This document shows positions 11,433 to 21,624 of a stretch of DNA of 64,000 nt, one piece after another. The notes beneath the pieces were generated by a model. The model was not told where the DNA came from. It saw only the letters and a program-made list of their open reading frames with translations, and did not search any database. Position 1 is the first letter of the stretch. Each line of letters starts with the position of its first letter. Source of the stretch: Limnephilus marmoratus (Eukaryota > Arthropoda > Insecta > Trichoptera > Limnephilidae); contig OU862921.1 of NCBI GenBank assembly GCA_917880885.1, positions 53,308,508 through 53,372,507 on the forward strand, in the 5' to 3' direction. Both the position numbers and the translations under genes were made by a program.

Positions 11433-12777
11433 ACCTCGTAATAATTATATGTCTTTTGTTAAGTTAAAACGATGCACGGTAAGTTATGTCAGCAATCACT
11501 GGTTAAAATATTTCAACACCCTGTATAACAAAAATAAATAATTTGTAACTCTTTTCAAAGAAATAAATAAAGTTTAAAAATATTACTCTGTATTTTTCAC
11601 GAAAGACTCCTCAAAATCCGCAGTAAATTAAAGGTAATTTTAAAAATGTATTTCTTAACTAAATGAGCGAGGAGTTGCACGTATTATGCGTGATATCGTA
11701 TCATATTTTGTACGTAACGTGAGTAATTGAAGTCCCTCTCATAATTACTAACAGTTGCCAACAACTTACTAATTTTGAATATAGGTATCTTTAATGTATG
11801 TACTACCGTTAATGAGCTTCTATGTAAAACGTGTATTATTCTTCCACTTAGCATTTCTCAGAATGCCGGTAAATAATTTGGGAGCATTTCTATATGACGT
11901 ATTATTTCCAAGATAATCGTAAAGAAATCGAGTGGCCTGCCAATTAAAGAGATTCCCGGCGGGCAACGGGCAGTCGGTAGAAGGCAGAAGGCAACGGGCA
12001 TTGAATAAGCCCAGCTTAAGTATGCATGTTTTGAAGCAGCCGATTTGTCGCTGAGTTGTATATTTATGTGCCGCAGTTTAAGAAGTGCATTAAACGTTTC
12101 TGCATCCGAAATACAAGGGAGTAAGAGTAGTAAATCTCTTGTGAGACTGTCTTTTAAATTGCCGATGAATAATGCATGAGTTGACTGAACAAAAGGAAGC
12201 GACTGCTAATTTGACATTTAACAACAGACTGTACCGAGAGAGTCCTCTACCCTCTCTGCCTTTCTCCTGTTGTCCTAATATCCTGAAGAGGTGCGCTTTT
12301 ATATCCAGTCTTCCCGTCGCTACTATTCTCTGGGGTCTTTCAACTTTCAACAATGGAGCCTGTGATAGATATTTTGGATAGATGCTTATCTTATATGTTT
12401 AGATTTTAAAACTCCTTGTCAATCAAATGATTGATCTTAGATATTCTTGGATAGGTGATCGCATTTTCTATTAAACAATTATTTCCATTTGAATATTTTT
12501 AACACATTATCTTAAAACTCCGTTTTGGTTCTGATTCTAAAGGTGGGGGCTCAAAATCATGCGGGGGTCAATAAGGGGGTATTCTAGTCTAGAAGCCCAA
12601 ATTTCGGATGTGTTTTGATGGTCGATAAAAAAACATTTATGTTTTAGTCATACATTTTTATAGTATATTTATTTATATTGACAAATTAAATTTTCAAAAA
12701 ATAATTATGTATTTCACGAAGTTAGACGCCGTTGAAGTAGAGGGGGAAAAAAAGGCGTGTCCATCTTGTCACGATTC
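11433..12777. other. Non-coding DNA
   Basis: No recognisable gene. The 60-90 codon frames at 12090-12381 have no motif and overlap each other on opposite strands. Confidence 0.4.
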
Positions 12778-12850
12778 CAACCCTTCTGGTCATTTGAAAA
12801 ATAAAAAAGGGTTTCGCTACAACCGTAGCTTCATCAGGGCAGTATAATAC
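12778..12850 (-). ncRNA. Hammerhead ribozyme half-site (Penelope-like), partly decayed
   Basis: On the minus strand CTGATGA (12831-12837) is followed by the 5-bp helix GCTAC/GTAGC with a GGTT loop and then GAAAC, identical to the complete ribozyme at 18015-18071. After GAAACCC the sequence differs: an AT-rich insert precedes GGGTTGG, so the usual GGTC cleavage site is absent unless a longer helix III (CCC/GGG) is used. Confidence 0.5.
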
Positions 12851-13026
12851 CTTAGTATTAAAGACCGGATTATATGCAACAAAAACAGCCCAAAATATGC
12901 ATGCAAATATGCAATAAAAATAGCTCAAATATGCACGAATATCCATAAAAAGGGCCAAAATATGCAACATGAAATAATACAGGAAGTCATATTTTTAAAT
13001 ATTTTTTTATTTTAGTAAGCTATTAA

Positions 13027-13112
13027 GGAGACAGCGAGAACTGATATTTATTAAGCTTAGAAACATAGACAAAGATGGCATTAGTAGTAGGTACTTTGAT
13101 AACTAAATAACA
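13027..13112 (-). repeat. Copia 3' LTR (at least 86 bp)
   Basis: It matches 17280-17365 with one difference (GTAGTAGG against GTGGTAGG on the plus strand). The matched part is unusually short for an LTR. Beyond 13027 the two copies diverge, so one may be truncated. Confidence 0.8.
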
Positions 13113-13121
13113 CCCCCACTT
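13113..13121 (-). promoter_or_regulatory. Copia polypurine tract
   Basis: AAGTGGGGG on the minus strand, directly upstream of the TG that opens the 3' LTR. This is the usual primer site for plus-strand DNA synthesis. Confidence 0.75.
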
Positions 13122-13177
13122 ATCAAAATAACGTACATAATACCCATATTACAACAAAGGTATATAATATAAACATG

Positions 13178-16100
13178 TTAATTCTTTACATCCTGCATAC
13201 CCAACAATTGCATAAAATAATAATGCTTGGTACTAGCCAAACCTTCTGTAAATAGATCTGCTGGCATTTCAGCTGTTTCCAAGTATTTCAGTTCTACAAT
13301 TTTATCATTAATACATTCTTTACAAAAGTGGTGTCGTATGTCGTATGTCAATATGCTTAGTTCTTTTATTATAGCTATTATTTGAAGACAACTTAAGTGC
13401 ACCCTGATTATCATTAAATAAGGATATGGTGTATGACTCATTGTTTATTTCTTTTAACAAATTACTTAAATAAATAGCTTCCCTACAAGCTTCGGCTACA
13501 CCAATGTATTCAGCTTCAGTGCTCGAAAGAGCAACTGTTTTTTGTTTCTTAGCCTCCCAAGAAATAACACATCCAGCTAAAATATAACACAAACCTGTAT
13601 AGGACTTGCGATCAATGATCTTACTTCCCGAATCTGAATCAACAAAACCCTCTAATTTTGAATTACCACATTGACTATATTTTAATCCAAAATGCTTTGT
13701 TTTCTTCAGATATCTTAAAATACGTTTAGCGTATAACCAAGTTTCCTGGTTATAGCAATTATTAAATTGACTCAGAAAACTTACTGTAAAGGCTATATCA
13801 GGTCTGGTTAATACTGCTAAATACATAAGTCCACCAATAAGCTGTTGATAAGGAATTTGATTTTCAGGATTTTTATTTTCTTTGTTAATATTCAATTTAG
13901 CCTCTAAAGGTGTATCTGCTACTTTACAATCTGCCATGTTAAATCTATTTAGCAACTGATCAACATAATTCTCCTGGCTTAGAGTAACTGTACCATTTAC
14001 TTTATCAATATTAACACTCATCCCCAAACAATTTTTGACCTGACCCAAATCTTTTAACTTAAATTGTGAAGCCAATTCCTTTTTCAAATTATTACATTCT
14101 ACATTATCATTAGAAAATATTAAAAAAATCATCCACATACAAAGTAACTATTGTCTTTTTATCATTCTTATTTTTTGTGTATAAACATGGTTCTAACATT
14201 CTACGTTTATAACCAATACCAACAAGACATTCATCGACCTTTTTGTACCAGGCCCTTGAGGATTGCTTAAGACCGTAAATAGCTCGATTCAATTTAAATA
14301 CTTTATTATTGTCTTTTTGAGAATCTAATAAACATTCTGGTAATTCCATATAAATTGTTTCCTCAAGGTCCCCGTTCAAGAATGCAGTAGTAACATTTAG
14401 ATGTGTAACATCTAATTCAAGTTTTACAGATAATGCGAATAACAATCTCAAAGTTGAGTGCCTAACAACCGGCGAGAAAGTGTCTGAATAGTCCACATTT
14501 TTCTTCTGCGTGTAGCCCTTGACTACTAAACGTGCACGGTATCGAACATCATTACTATTATCAATTTTTTTTCGTAACACCCATTTGCATTTCACTATAG
14601 TTTTACCATCCTTTGGCATATCAACGAACTCCCATGCATTATTTTCTTTAAAATACTGAAGTTCTCCTTTTACTGCACTTAACCACTGTTTTTTTTTCAT
14701 TTCCCTGTAATGCTTCTTCTAAAGACAGTCCATTAGCATCATCAAACACACCCTCAGGAATGCACAAATTCGTCATCCCATACCGCTCTGGCTTCCTAAT
14801 GATTCTGCTGGATCTAACACGCTGTTCAGGTGAGTCATCAACATCTTCAAAATCACTAGTGTAAGTATCAGAAGAGTAAGTATCAGGAGTGTAAGTATCA
14901 TCTGATGCATCTTCGACTAATGTATCCTCATCTAAGGTTATATCTTTTGAACGTGACGTATCTTTGCAACTAGTGTCCTCCACTGGACATGAGTTTTCTC
15001 CACTCTCAGTGATAGGTATATTAACCTCTGGGTTGTTTTCATCTTCCATGATAATGACATCTCTACTAGTTGTGATATATTTAGTTCTAGGGTTGTATAT
15101 TCGGTAAACTTTGATGTCATCTGGATAGCCCACAAGTATGTGCTGTTCAGACTTTTTGTCCCATTTCTGACGCTTCTCTTTAGCAACATGAGCCATAACC
15201 TTGCTACCAAATATTCTTAAATGACTTATGTCTGGTTTACATCCAGTCCAGATCTCATATGGAGTTTTTTCATTTAAACTAGGAAGTACAGTACGATTTT
15301 GTAAATAAACTGCTGTATTTGTCGCCTCAGCCCAGAATTCTTTACCCAAATGCGCATCAAACAATAAGCATCTAGCCTTCTCGACAATCGTTCGATTAAT
15401 ACGTTCTGACAAGCCATTCTGCTCTGGGGTATATGGGTTACTTTTTTGGTGCGTGATACCTTCCTTCTTGAGATATGAATCAAATTCTTTGTTGCAGTAT
15501 TCACCACCATTATCGCTTCTCAATATCTTTATTTTCTTATTTGTTTGTTTTTCAACTTTTGCTTTAAATTCTGCAAAACATCTAAGTGCTTCATTTTTGT
15601 GTTTGATAAAATATACAAATGTCATACGACTGTAGTCATCAACGAAGAGTATGAAGAATCTTGAACCTGCATGCGATCCTTTCTCCGTAGGTCCGCAAAC
15701 GTCAGTATGAACTAAATGAAGTAATTCTTTGCTTCTTGTACCAGTTTTTGAGAATGGAAGACGACACTGCTTTCCCTCGCAACAAACTGTACACGATGTC
15801 TTGCCAAGATCAACTTTTTCTCGAAGATTCATTCCTTCTACAGCACTGGTCATTTTATTCAGATAATTACTATTGACATGACCCAATCTGCGGTGCCAAG
15901 TGTTGCCTGAAACCGCTAAATTAGACATTATTCTTTCAGGAACTTTTAACTTGTATTCCATCCTTAGTTTATAAACACCATCTTTCAAATCTGCTATAGC
16001 AACTAACTCGTTCTGTTTATTATAAAAATAGCAGCATTTTCTTTTGAAGTCCACTTTATTTCCATTTTTGATTAACTGACTGACAGATATCAAGTTTGTC

Positions 16101-17071
16101 GTAAGTTTTGGCACACATAAAATATCTTTTAATATAACTTCATATTTACTTTTCGGGGTTAAAGTAATAATTTTAGCTTCTCCCGAGCATAAAACAGGCA
16201 TAGCACTTCTATTAGCTGCAATTATTTCCTTCACACTCGTCCGATTCGACGTATTACACATAATGTTTACATCTGGTGACATGTGAAAACAAGAGCCCGA
16301 GTCTATAATCCAATCCATTTTGTTGTAATTCCCGTTCAAAAACACAACAGAAAATGCATTTGACTTCTTCATTCGCTCTGATTGCCCAACAGGACATTGA
16401 TTTTTAAAATGCCCTTCTTTTTTACATCTATAACATCTGATAGATTTCATTACGGTTTTGACCTTCGATGTATTTCCGTCAACATTGCGGCGCGGGCGCA
16501 CTCTGGCAGAAAATGCCCCAACTGACTCCGTGTCATTTCCTGCCATATCAAGCAATTTTGTTTTTATTGCATCTGCAGTAATTATTATTCCACTATGCTC
16601 GATTGCTAATATCATGGGGTAGAATTTTTCTGGTAGACCAGCAAGCATTAAACAGCCTATCCATTCATTGTTCACATTAAATCCGGTTCCGGATAATTTC
16701 TGGCCAGTTTCAATAATTTGCGTGACGTAACTCTGCATCGAGTCACAAGTTTCAAGACGAATCGATATCAAACTCCTTAATAAGGAAATGCGTCTTGAAA
16801 AACCATTATCATCGAACATTTGCTTTAGCCTTTTCCACAAGTCTGCAGTAGATGTAGCTTGCTTGATGTGTACATACAGTGACGGATCTATAGTGAGGAT
16901 TATCTTCGCTTTTGTTTTTGCATCATCTCCAACTGCAACAGTTTCTTCGGCCTTGATTCACTTCTCCATGCCTTCCAATATAAGTAGGTTTTCAACGGCA
17001 TACGCCCATACATCGTAGTTTTGTCGTCCAACCAACTTGGGTATACTTGTGAGATATGATGTTGCCGCCAT
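13178..17071 (-). pseudogene. Copia gag-pol polyprotein, four lesions
   Basis: The frame starts at ATG 17071 (MAATSYLTSIPKLVG). Domains in order on the minus strand: Gag with zinc knuckle CYRCKKEGHFKNQC (near 16430), aspartic protease WIIDSGS (near 16300), pre-integrase WHRRLGH, integrase HTDVCGP...DDYSR...SDNGGEY with its DDE residues, reverse transcriptase with YVDD (near 14130), and RNase H (VDSDSG...SSTEAEY...KHIDIR). Lesions seen: an in-frame TGA in gag at 16958-16960; a one-base excess in a run of nine A before the reverse transcriptase (near 14690); a one-base excess in a T run just after YVDD (near 14117); and a 7-bp tandem duplication near 13330 in RNase H. Two lesions are in homopolymers and might be assembly errors; the stop and the 7-bp duplication are unlikely to be. 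Confidence 0.93.
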
Positions 17072-17237
17072 TTACGTTAAAAATGTCCCGACATTAATTA
17101 CGAGTTTGCATTCGCAATAACTCCTTGCTCTATTCTCAATACGAACAAATACATCCATGACAATAAGAAATGAATTTTTAACACAAATACCATTTAAATT
17201 ATCGTGACTGATTATTTAAAAAACGCTTGGGAATCTT

Positions 17238-17252
17238 CTGAGCCCATAACCT
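17238..17252 (-). promoter_or_regulatory. Copia primer-binding site
   Basis: GGTTATGGGCTCAG on the minus strand, just after the 5' LTR. Copia elements prime from an internal initiator-tRNA-Met half-molecule complementary to a GGTTATGGGCC-type site. Confidence 0.7.
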
Positions 17253-17279
17253 ATTAAATGAAACAAGTTGTTTTATTCA

Positions 17280-17365
17280 GGAGACAGCGAGAACTGATAT
17301 TTATTAAGCTTAGAAACATAGACAAAGATGGCATTAGTGGTAGGTACTTTGATAACTAAATAACA
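17280..17365 (-). repeat. Copia 5' LTR (at least 86 bp)
   Basis: It matches the 3' copy at 13027-13112. The minus strand starts TGTTATTTAG at 17365. The LTR may extend to about 17259 (…GTTTCA), but this part is not shared by the other copy. Confidence 0.8.
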
Positions 17366-17403
17366 ATTAGTTCTCGAGGATAACAATCGTATTTTAGAAA
17401 ATA

Positions 17404-17880
17404 TCAATTACAAAATGTATTTAACGAGAAATGTACAATTTTTTCTTTGAAAACGAATATGACTAAGTACTGTTCTACATGTTCTGTAGACAAATTGTGT
17501 CTACGATCTCTTAATTTATTTTTGTAAGAGGAAAAGGAGCGTTCTACATCTACTGATGTGACTGGACAGAATTTAAATTTGGGTGCGATATTTGAACTTA
17601 TTGTGCCGGCCAAAATTTCACCTGCCCCATTGATGAAGCTATCAATTTGGCACAAGGGTTCAAACCCTGGGTTATTGTTCAGTAAATTTTCAAACTTTTC
17701 TTTGAGTTTACTCGGGAATGACTTTGGCAACGAGGAATCCATAAGGCAAATTTTCTTCATAACCTGAGTAGATTCATTCAACGCCAATCCATGAGTTTCA
17801 AGCGTTTTCACTAGCCGCGGAGCGATCAGTTCACTAGCCGCGCACTTAGCTATCTGACGTTTATAACGTGAACTATGTGA
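17404..17880 (-). pseudogene. hAT transposase C-terminal fragment
   Basis: The visible protein ends with CPVTSVDVERSFSSYKNKLRDRRHNLSTEHVEQYLVI, the C-terminal hAT dimerisation region (conserved VERSFS core). About 150 residues resemble the BED-finger/hAT group often annotated as CGG-repeat-binding-protein-like. The BED finger and the catalytic core are missing: the frame runs directly into the element's terminal repeat at 17990, which is the sign of an internal deletion. The stop lies 36 bp from the Copia insertion. It is not expected to be functional. Confidence 0.85.
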
Positions 17881-18014
17881 ACGATGAACGAGATCGAACG
17901 TAAATATGCAAGATCTCAAATTTTTTGCTAAAATATGCAAGTACCACTGAAAAGGGTCTAAATATGCAAATGCATATGCAAATATGCATTTGCATATAAT
18001 CCGGTCTTTACTTA

Positions 18015-18071
18015 TTATACTGCCCTGATGAAGCTACGGTTGTAGCGAAACCCGGTCGGCATAAAGTATAA
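18015..18071 (+). ncRNA. Hammerhead ribozyme, minimal type I, Penelope-like
   Basis: Conserved core CTGATGA (18025-18031), helix II GCTAC-GGTT-GTAGC (18033-18046), GAAA (18047-18050), then CCCGGTC with predicted cleavage after C18057. Helix I forms from GCC (18022-18024) with GGC (18058-18060) and, beyond an internal loop, TTATAC (18015-18020) with GTATAA (18066-18071). Helix III is only 1-2 bp, as in the minimal hammerheads of Penelope-like retroelements, which may work best as dimers. All invariant core positions are present. No Penelope reverse transcriptase is in the window. Confidence 0.8.
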
Positions 18072-18881
18072 AAATAAAAGTGGTGTTTACAAAGCTATTG
18101 TTTTATTTTAAAAAAAAGTAGATTCTTTATCAGTACAAATGTCGTTATGGTAGGGACCGAGAAATGAGAAAAAAAAGTTCTCGCAAAATGGCGGCTACTC
18201 AAAAAAAAAATTTTTTTCAGTTATATTTTAACTTTTCCGAATTTTATTTATTTTATTGTAAAAATTATAATTTTTAATTTTTTGTTAGTTTTTGCCGTAG
18301 AGGAAAATATAAAAGAAAATTCATTCCAAATTTCAAGAAAATCGGTTAATTAAAACGTGACACACGTTTAGAAAAAAGTAGTAGGTATTGAAAAAAACGC
18401 TGTTAAAGTTTTGCTATATTTAGAATATATTTTATATATTTTGAATATCTATATTTTGAATATCTAAACCGGTCGAAGTAAATTGGCTATAACTTTTAAA
18501 ATAATTCGAATTTTGAAAAATCTTTTTCTATTCTTGAATATCTAAACTATCGAAAACTATCGGGCTGTGTTGCTAAAGAAAATAAATTAAAAATATTTAT
18601 TTATTTGATTTAAGGAGAAAACACAGACACAGACAATAATTAACAAAACAATATTATGAACAATAAATAACTTGAGAATTCGCCTGCACCCCAACTATTT
18701 CTCACAGACTGACTTGATAAATAAAGATTTTCAAATACATTTTTTATACATATTTAAAAATAAGTCATAATTAATAATGAATCGAAAATTATTTAAAAAG
18801 AAGCACATAAAAGTATAGTGAATGATATATGAGTTTTCTTTTTTATAGGAAAACAGCCTTCAATTTTCTACCAAAAGCTCT
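18072..18881. other. Non-coding AT-rich DNA
   Basis: 18072-18110 continues the Penelope-like module (GTGGTGTTTACAAAG). The rest, up to 18881, may include the 3' untranslated region of the minus-strand LINE that follows. Nothing else was recognised. Confidence 0.4.
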
Positions 18882-21450
18882 TTAAGTATCAAAAAATATA
18901 TCGAAATCCTTAAGGTTGTGGTTTTTATTGAACAATTCGCACATTCTTCTGATTGGATCCCTGACACCAGCATTTGTACGTATCCGGTTAATGTGGAATA
19001 AGTCGTTAGGCCTAATTGTTCTGGGTGGTATTTTAAAATTAATTAGTTTCAGTAAGTCAGGACAGTCGATAACGTTGTTCCAGATTTTATACAGGGTCAT
19101 TAGTTCAAGGTATGTTCGCCGGTTAGATAGGGTAGAGATGTTATATTTCGAGAGCATAATTGTGTATCCCCGTTTAGGTGCGCTCATTCTGTAGCTGAGG
19201 CAACGCAGAAATTTCTTTTGGACACTTTCAATATTTTATTTATGGATACCGTAAAGTGGAGTCCATATGGAGGTGCAGTATTCAAGTTTAGACCGGACCA
19301 GCGTATTGTAAAGCAGAAGGTAGGTTTCAGGTTTTCGAAATACATGGCTGTTTCTGATAACAAAGCCTAGCATGCAGTTAGCTTTATTCACAATGTGCGC
19401 ATCGAAATGAAGTTTGGAATCAAAAAGTACGCCAAGGTCACTTATACAGTATACGCGCTCGAGTGAATAATTACCAATATAATAATTGTGTATGATAACA
19501 TTTTGATTTTTAGTAAAGCTTATTTGTTTACATTTGTTGTAACTTAGGTAAATTTTGTTCTCATTGCAAAACGCTTCGAACCTTACTAAGTCTCTTTGGA
19601 TGAGCAGACAATCATTTAAATTCCTAACGATGGCAAATATTTTTATATCATCGGCGTACAACAGAAATAAACAGTGCATGAAACATTCAGTAACGGATTT
19701 AACAAAAATTATAAATAACAGCGGACTTAAGATTGATCCCTGTGGCACGCCAGAAGTAACTGGTAAGTTCACATGGAAGTATGTCCTCGTAACGATACAG
19801 CTTGCTGTCGTTTTGTTAGATATGAGACGAACCAACGTAATAAGTTTCCCCTAATTCCGTTATAGATATTTTTTTTAATAAGAATAAGATGGTCAACCTT
19901 ATCAAAAGCTTTTTTGAAATCACAGAAAATTGCATCTACCTGGTGGCCTCGATCCATGCTAGAATACAAGAAATTTGAATAAATAAGTAAATTACTCACG
20001 GTAGATTTGCCTTTGACAAACCCGTGTTGCTGGTCTGTAATTATTCCGGCAAGCTGGGGATATGTATTATCATGGACAAGTCTTTCCAATAGTTTAGGGA
20101 TCGCCGAGAGAATGGATATTGGCTTGTAGTTTTCCACTCGTTGACGCGAATCACCCTTGTGATGATGTGATTGTGGTATGATGTAGGCCAACTTCCACCT
20201 GTCAAGGAAAACCCCATCACTCGGACATTTATTAAATATTATGGTAACTGGCACACACAGTGACGACGCAGCAGATCTAAGGAAAAACGCCGGAATTCCA
20301 TCTCGACCCGCACCCTTGTTTATGTCTGGTGACTTTAAACTTGATTGAACTTCTTGTTTCGTTAGTTTAATGGTGTGAATATGCGCAAGTCCAGAGTCAT
20401 GAACTGATTCAAGTTGGTCAATATCTACTGTGTCGTTGATGGAGGATGGTTCAAATTTTGACTTAAAGAATTCAGAGAACATATTACAGATTTCCTGGGT
20501 ATAGATTCACGTCCTTCGAAAGACATAGCTGCAGGGTATCCGTTAAACGATTTCAATGAGGATATGTATGACCAAAAGCTTTTGATATTGTTTTGCAATG
20601 AGCTTTCAATGTTGTCAAAGAATTGCTTTCGGGATTCACTAAGACAACTTTTTGTATGTAGTACGTAAGAGGGAAAATTCGCGATAGACAGAAAGATCTT
20701 TATATGTCTTCCATTTGAGTCAGACTTTGTCTTTCCGTGATAACCTAATAAGTTCGGGGGTAAACCATATGGGAAATTTCTCATTTCGTCGTGCCAATAA
20801 TGGAATAAACTTATCAATAACATTGTTTATTTTTACCTAGGATCGGTCTACTGCTTCTTCTGCTGATAAATTCGCGATTTCAGACTTCCAATCAATACAA
20901 TTAACGTCATTATTAATTTGAGTATAATCAGCTTTCCTGAAATTGTGCCTACGCTCTTTGTTGTTTTTAATTTTTAGTTGAATCGTGAATGATATTTCGA
21001 ATTCCAGGGCTGGATGGTGTCTGTCCTCTGAAAGGAGAGGTCGTCGCTATGTGTAATTTTCAATATAAGGTCTAAGAATTTATCGTTGTGATTAGGTATA
21101 CAATTATATTGAAGTAAGCTTACCAATGCTATTGTTTGAAGAAAAGTTTGCGATGCAGCCGTGTTTGAGGAGGAAATACCATGATTGCAGCCTTCGGAAA
21201 ATGTCCATGTAAGCGCAGGTAGATTCAGATCTCCTAGAACACAAAAAGCATTATTTGGTTCTGATGAAAAGACGGATTCCAGGTTTTTGGAGAAAATATC
21301 ATAAAGCATTACTGGCGAGACAGGAGGTATATACAGCACATATGATGAGATTGAGAGACCTTACCGGAATAGACACGAAGATTTGTTCAATTTGATTTGT
21401 TACGCGTACCTCGTTCCAGAGGGGATCTAAAAATATCGTCATAATGAGAA
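18882..21450 (-). pseudogene. Non-LTR retrotransposon (Jockey-like) ORF2, frameshifted
   Basis: Minus-strand pieces in order: the end of an AP-type endonuclease (VLGDLNLPALTW near 21230); a linker; reverse transcriptase motifs GAGRDGIP, NYKPISILSAIPKLLERL, QHGFVKGKST, DFKKAFDKVDH, SGVPQGSILSPLLF and LLYADDIKIF (near 19650); a thumb-like region LGVLFDSKLHFDAHI; and a C-terminal tail ending near 18882. The pieces lie in different frames, with breaks near 21320, 20960, 20480, 19800 and 19230, so this is an old copy. The catalytic YADD and the GDLN motif of the endonuclease survive. It is truncated before the N-terminal endonuclease half. Clade assignment to Jockey is by general resemblance. Confidence 0.85.
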
Positions 21451-21624
21451 ACAACAATTCAGAATGGCAATTAAAAAATGTTCTTTCAGAACAAATTTTT
21501 AGCTCTGTATCAAAATGTAGGTAGTAGGAAGGCGCCTTTGATAAACTAAATTTAAAATTAAATTGCAATACATCTTAGTTTATCGAAAAATATCATAATG
21601 TCTCAGGTTTATTGAAACTAATAA

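Larger units (their letters stand above)
13027..17365 (-). mobile_element. Copia LTR retrotransposon
   Basis: An 86-bp segment is repeated directly at 13027-13112 and 17280-17365 with one mismatch. On the minus strand it begins TGTTATTTAG, a usual LTR start. A purine tract (AAGTGGGGG) immediately precedes the 3' LTR. GGTTATGGGCTCAG follows the 5' LTR, matching the internal initiator-tRNA-Met primer site used by Copia elements. The host sites ATTAA and ATTAG outside the ends could be a 5-bp target duplication with one change. The near-identical LTRs imply a young insertion, later than the hAT element that holds it. Confidence 0.9.
12859..18010 (-). mobile_element. hAT-type element interrupted by a Copia
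   Basis: The left end (12859-12879) and the right end (17990-18010) are 21-bp inverted repeats beginning TAAAGACCGGATTATATGCA. Flanking octamers CTTAGTAT (12851-12858) and CTTATTAT (18011-18018) match at 7 of 8 positions, as expected for the 8-bp target duplication of hAT elements. Both subtermini are rich in ATATGCAA motifs. Without the Copia, the element is about 0.8 kb and holds only the C-terminal part of a transposase, so it is an internally deleted, non-autonomous copy. One caution: the sequences just outside both ends are themselves inverted repeats, so part of the octamer match could come from them. Confidence 0.75.
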
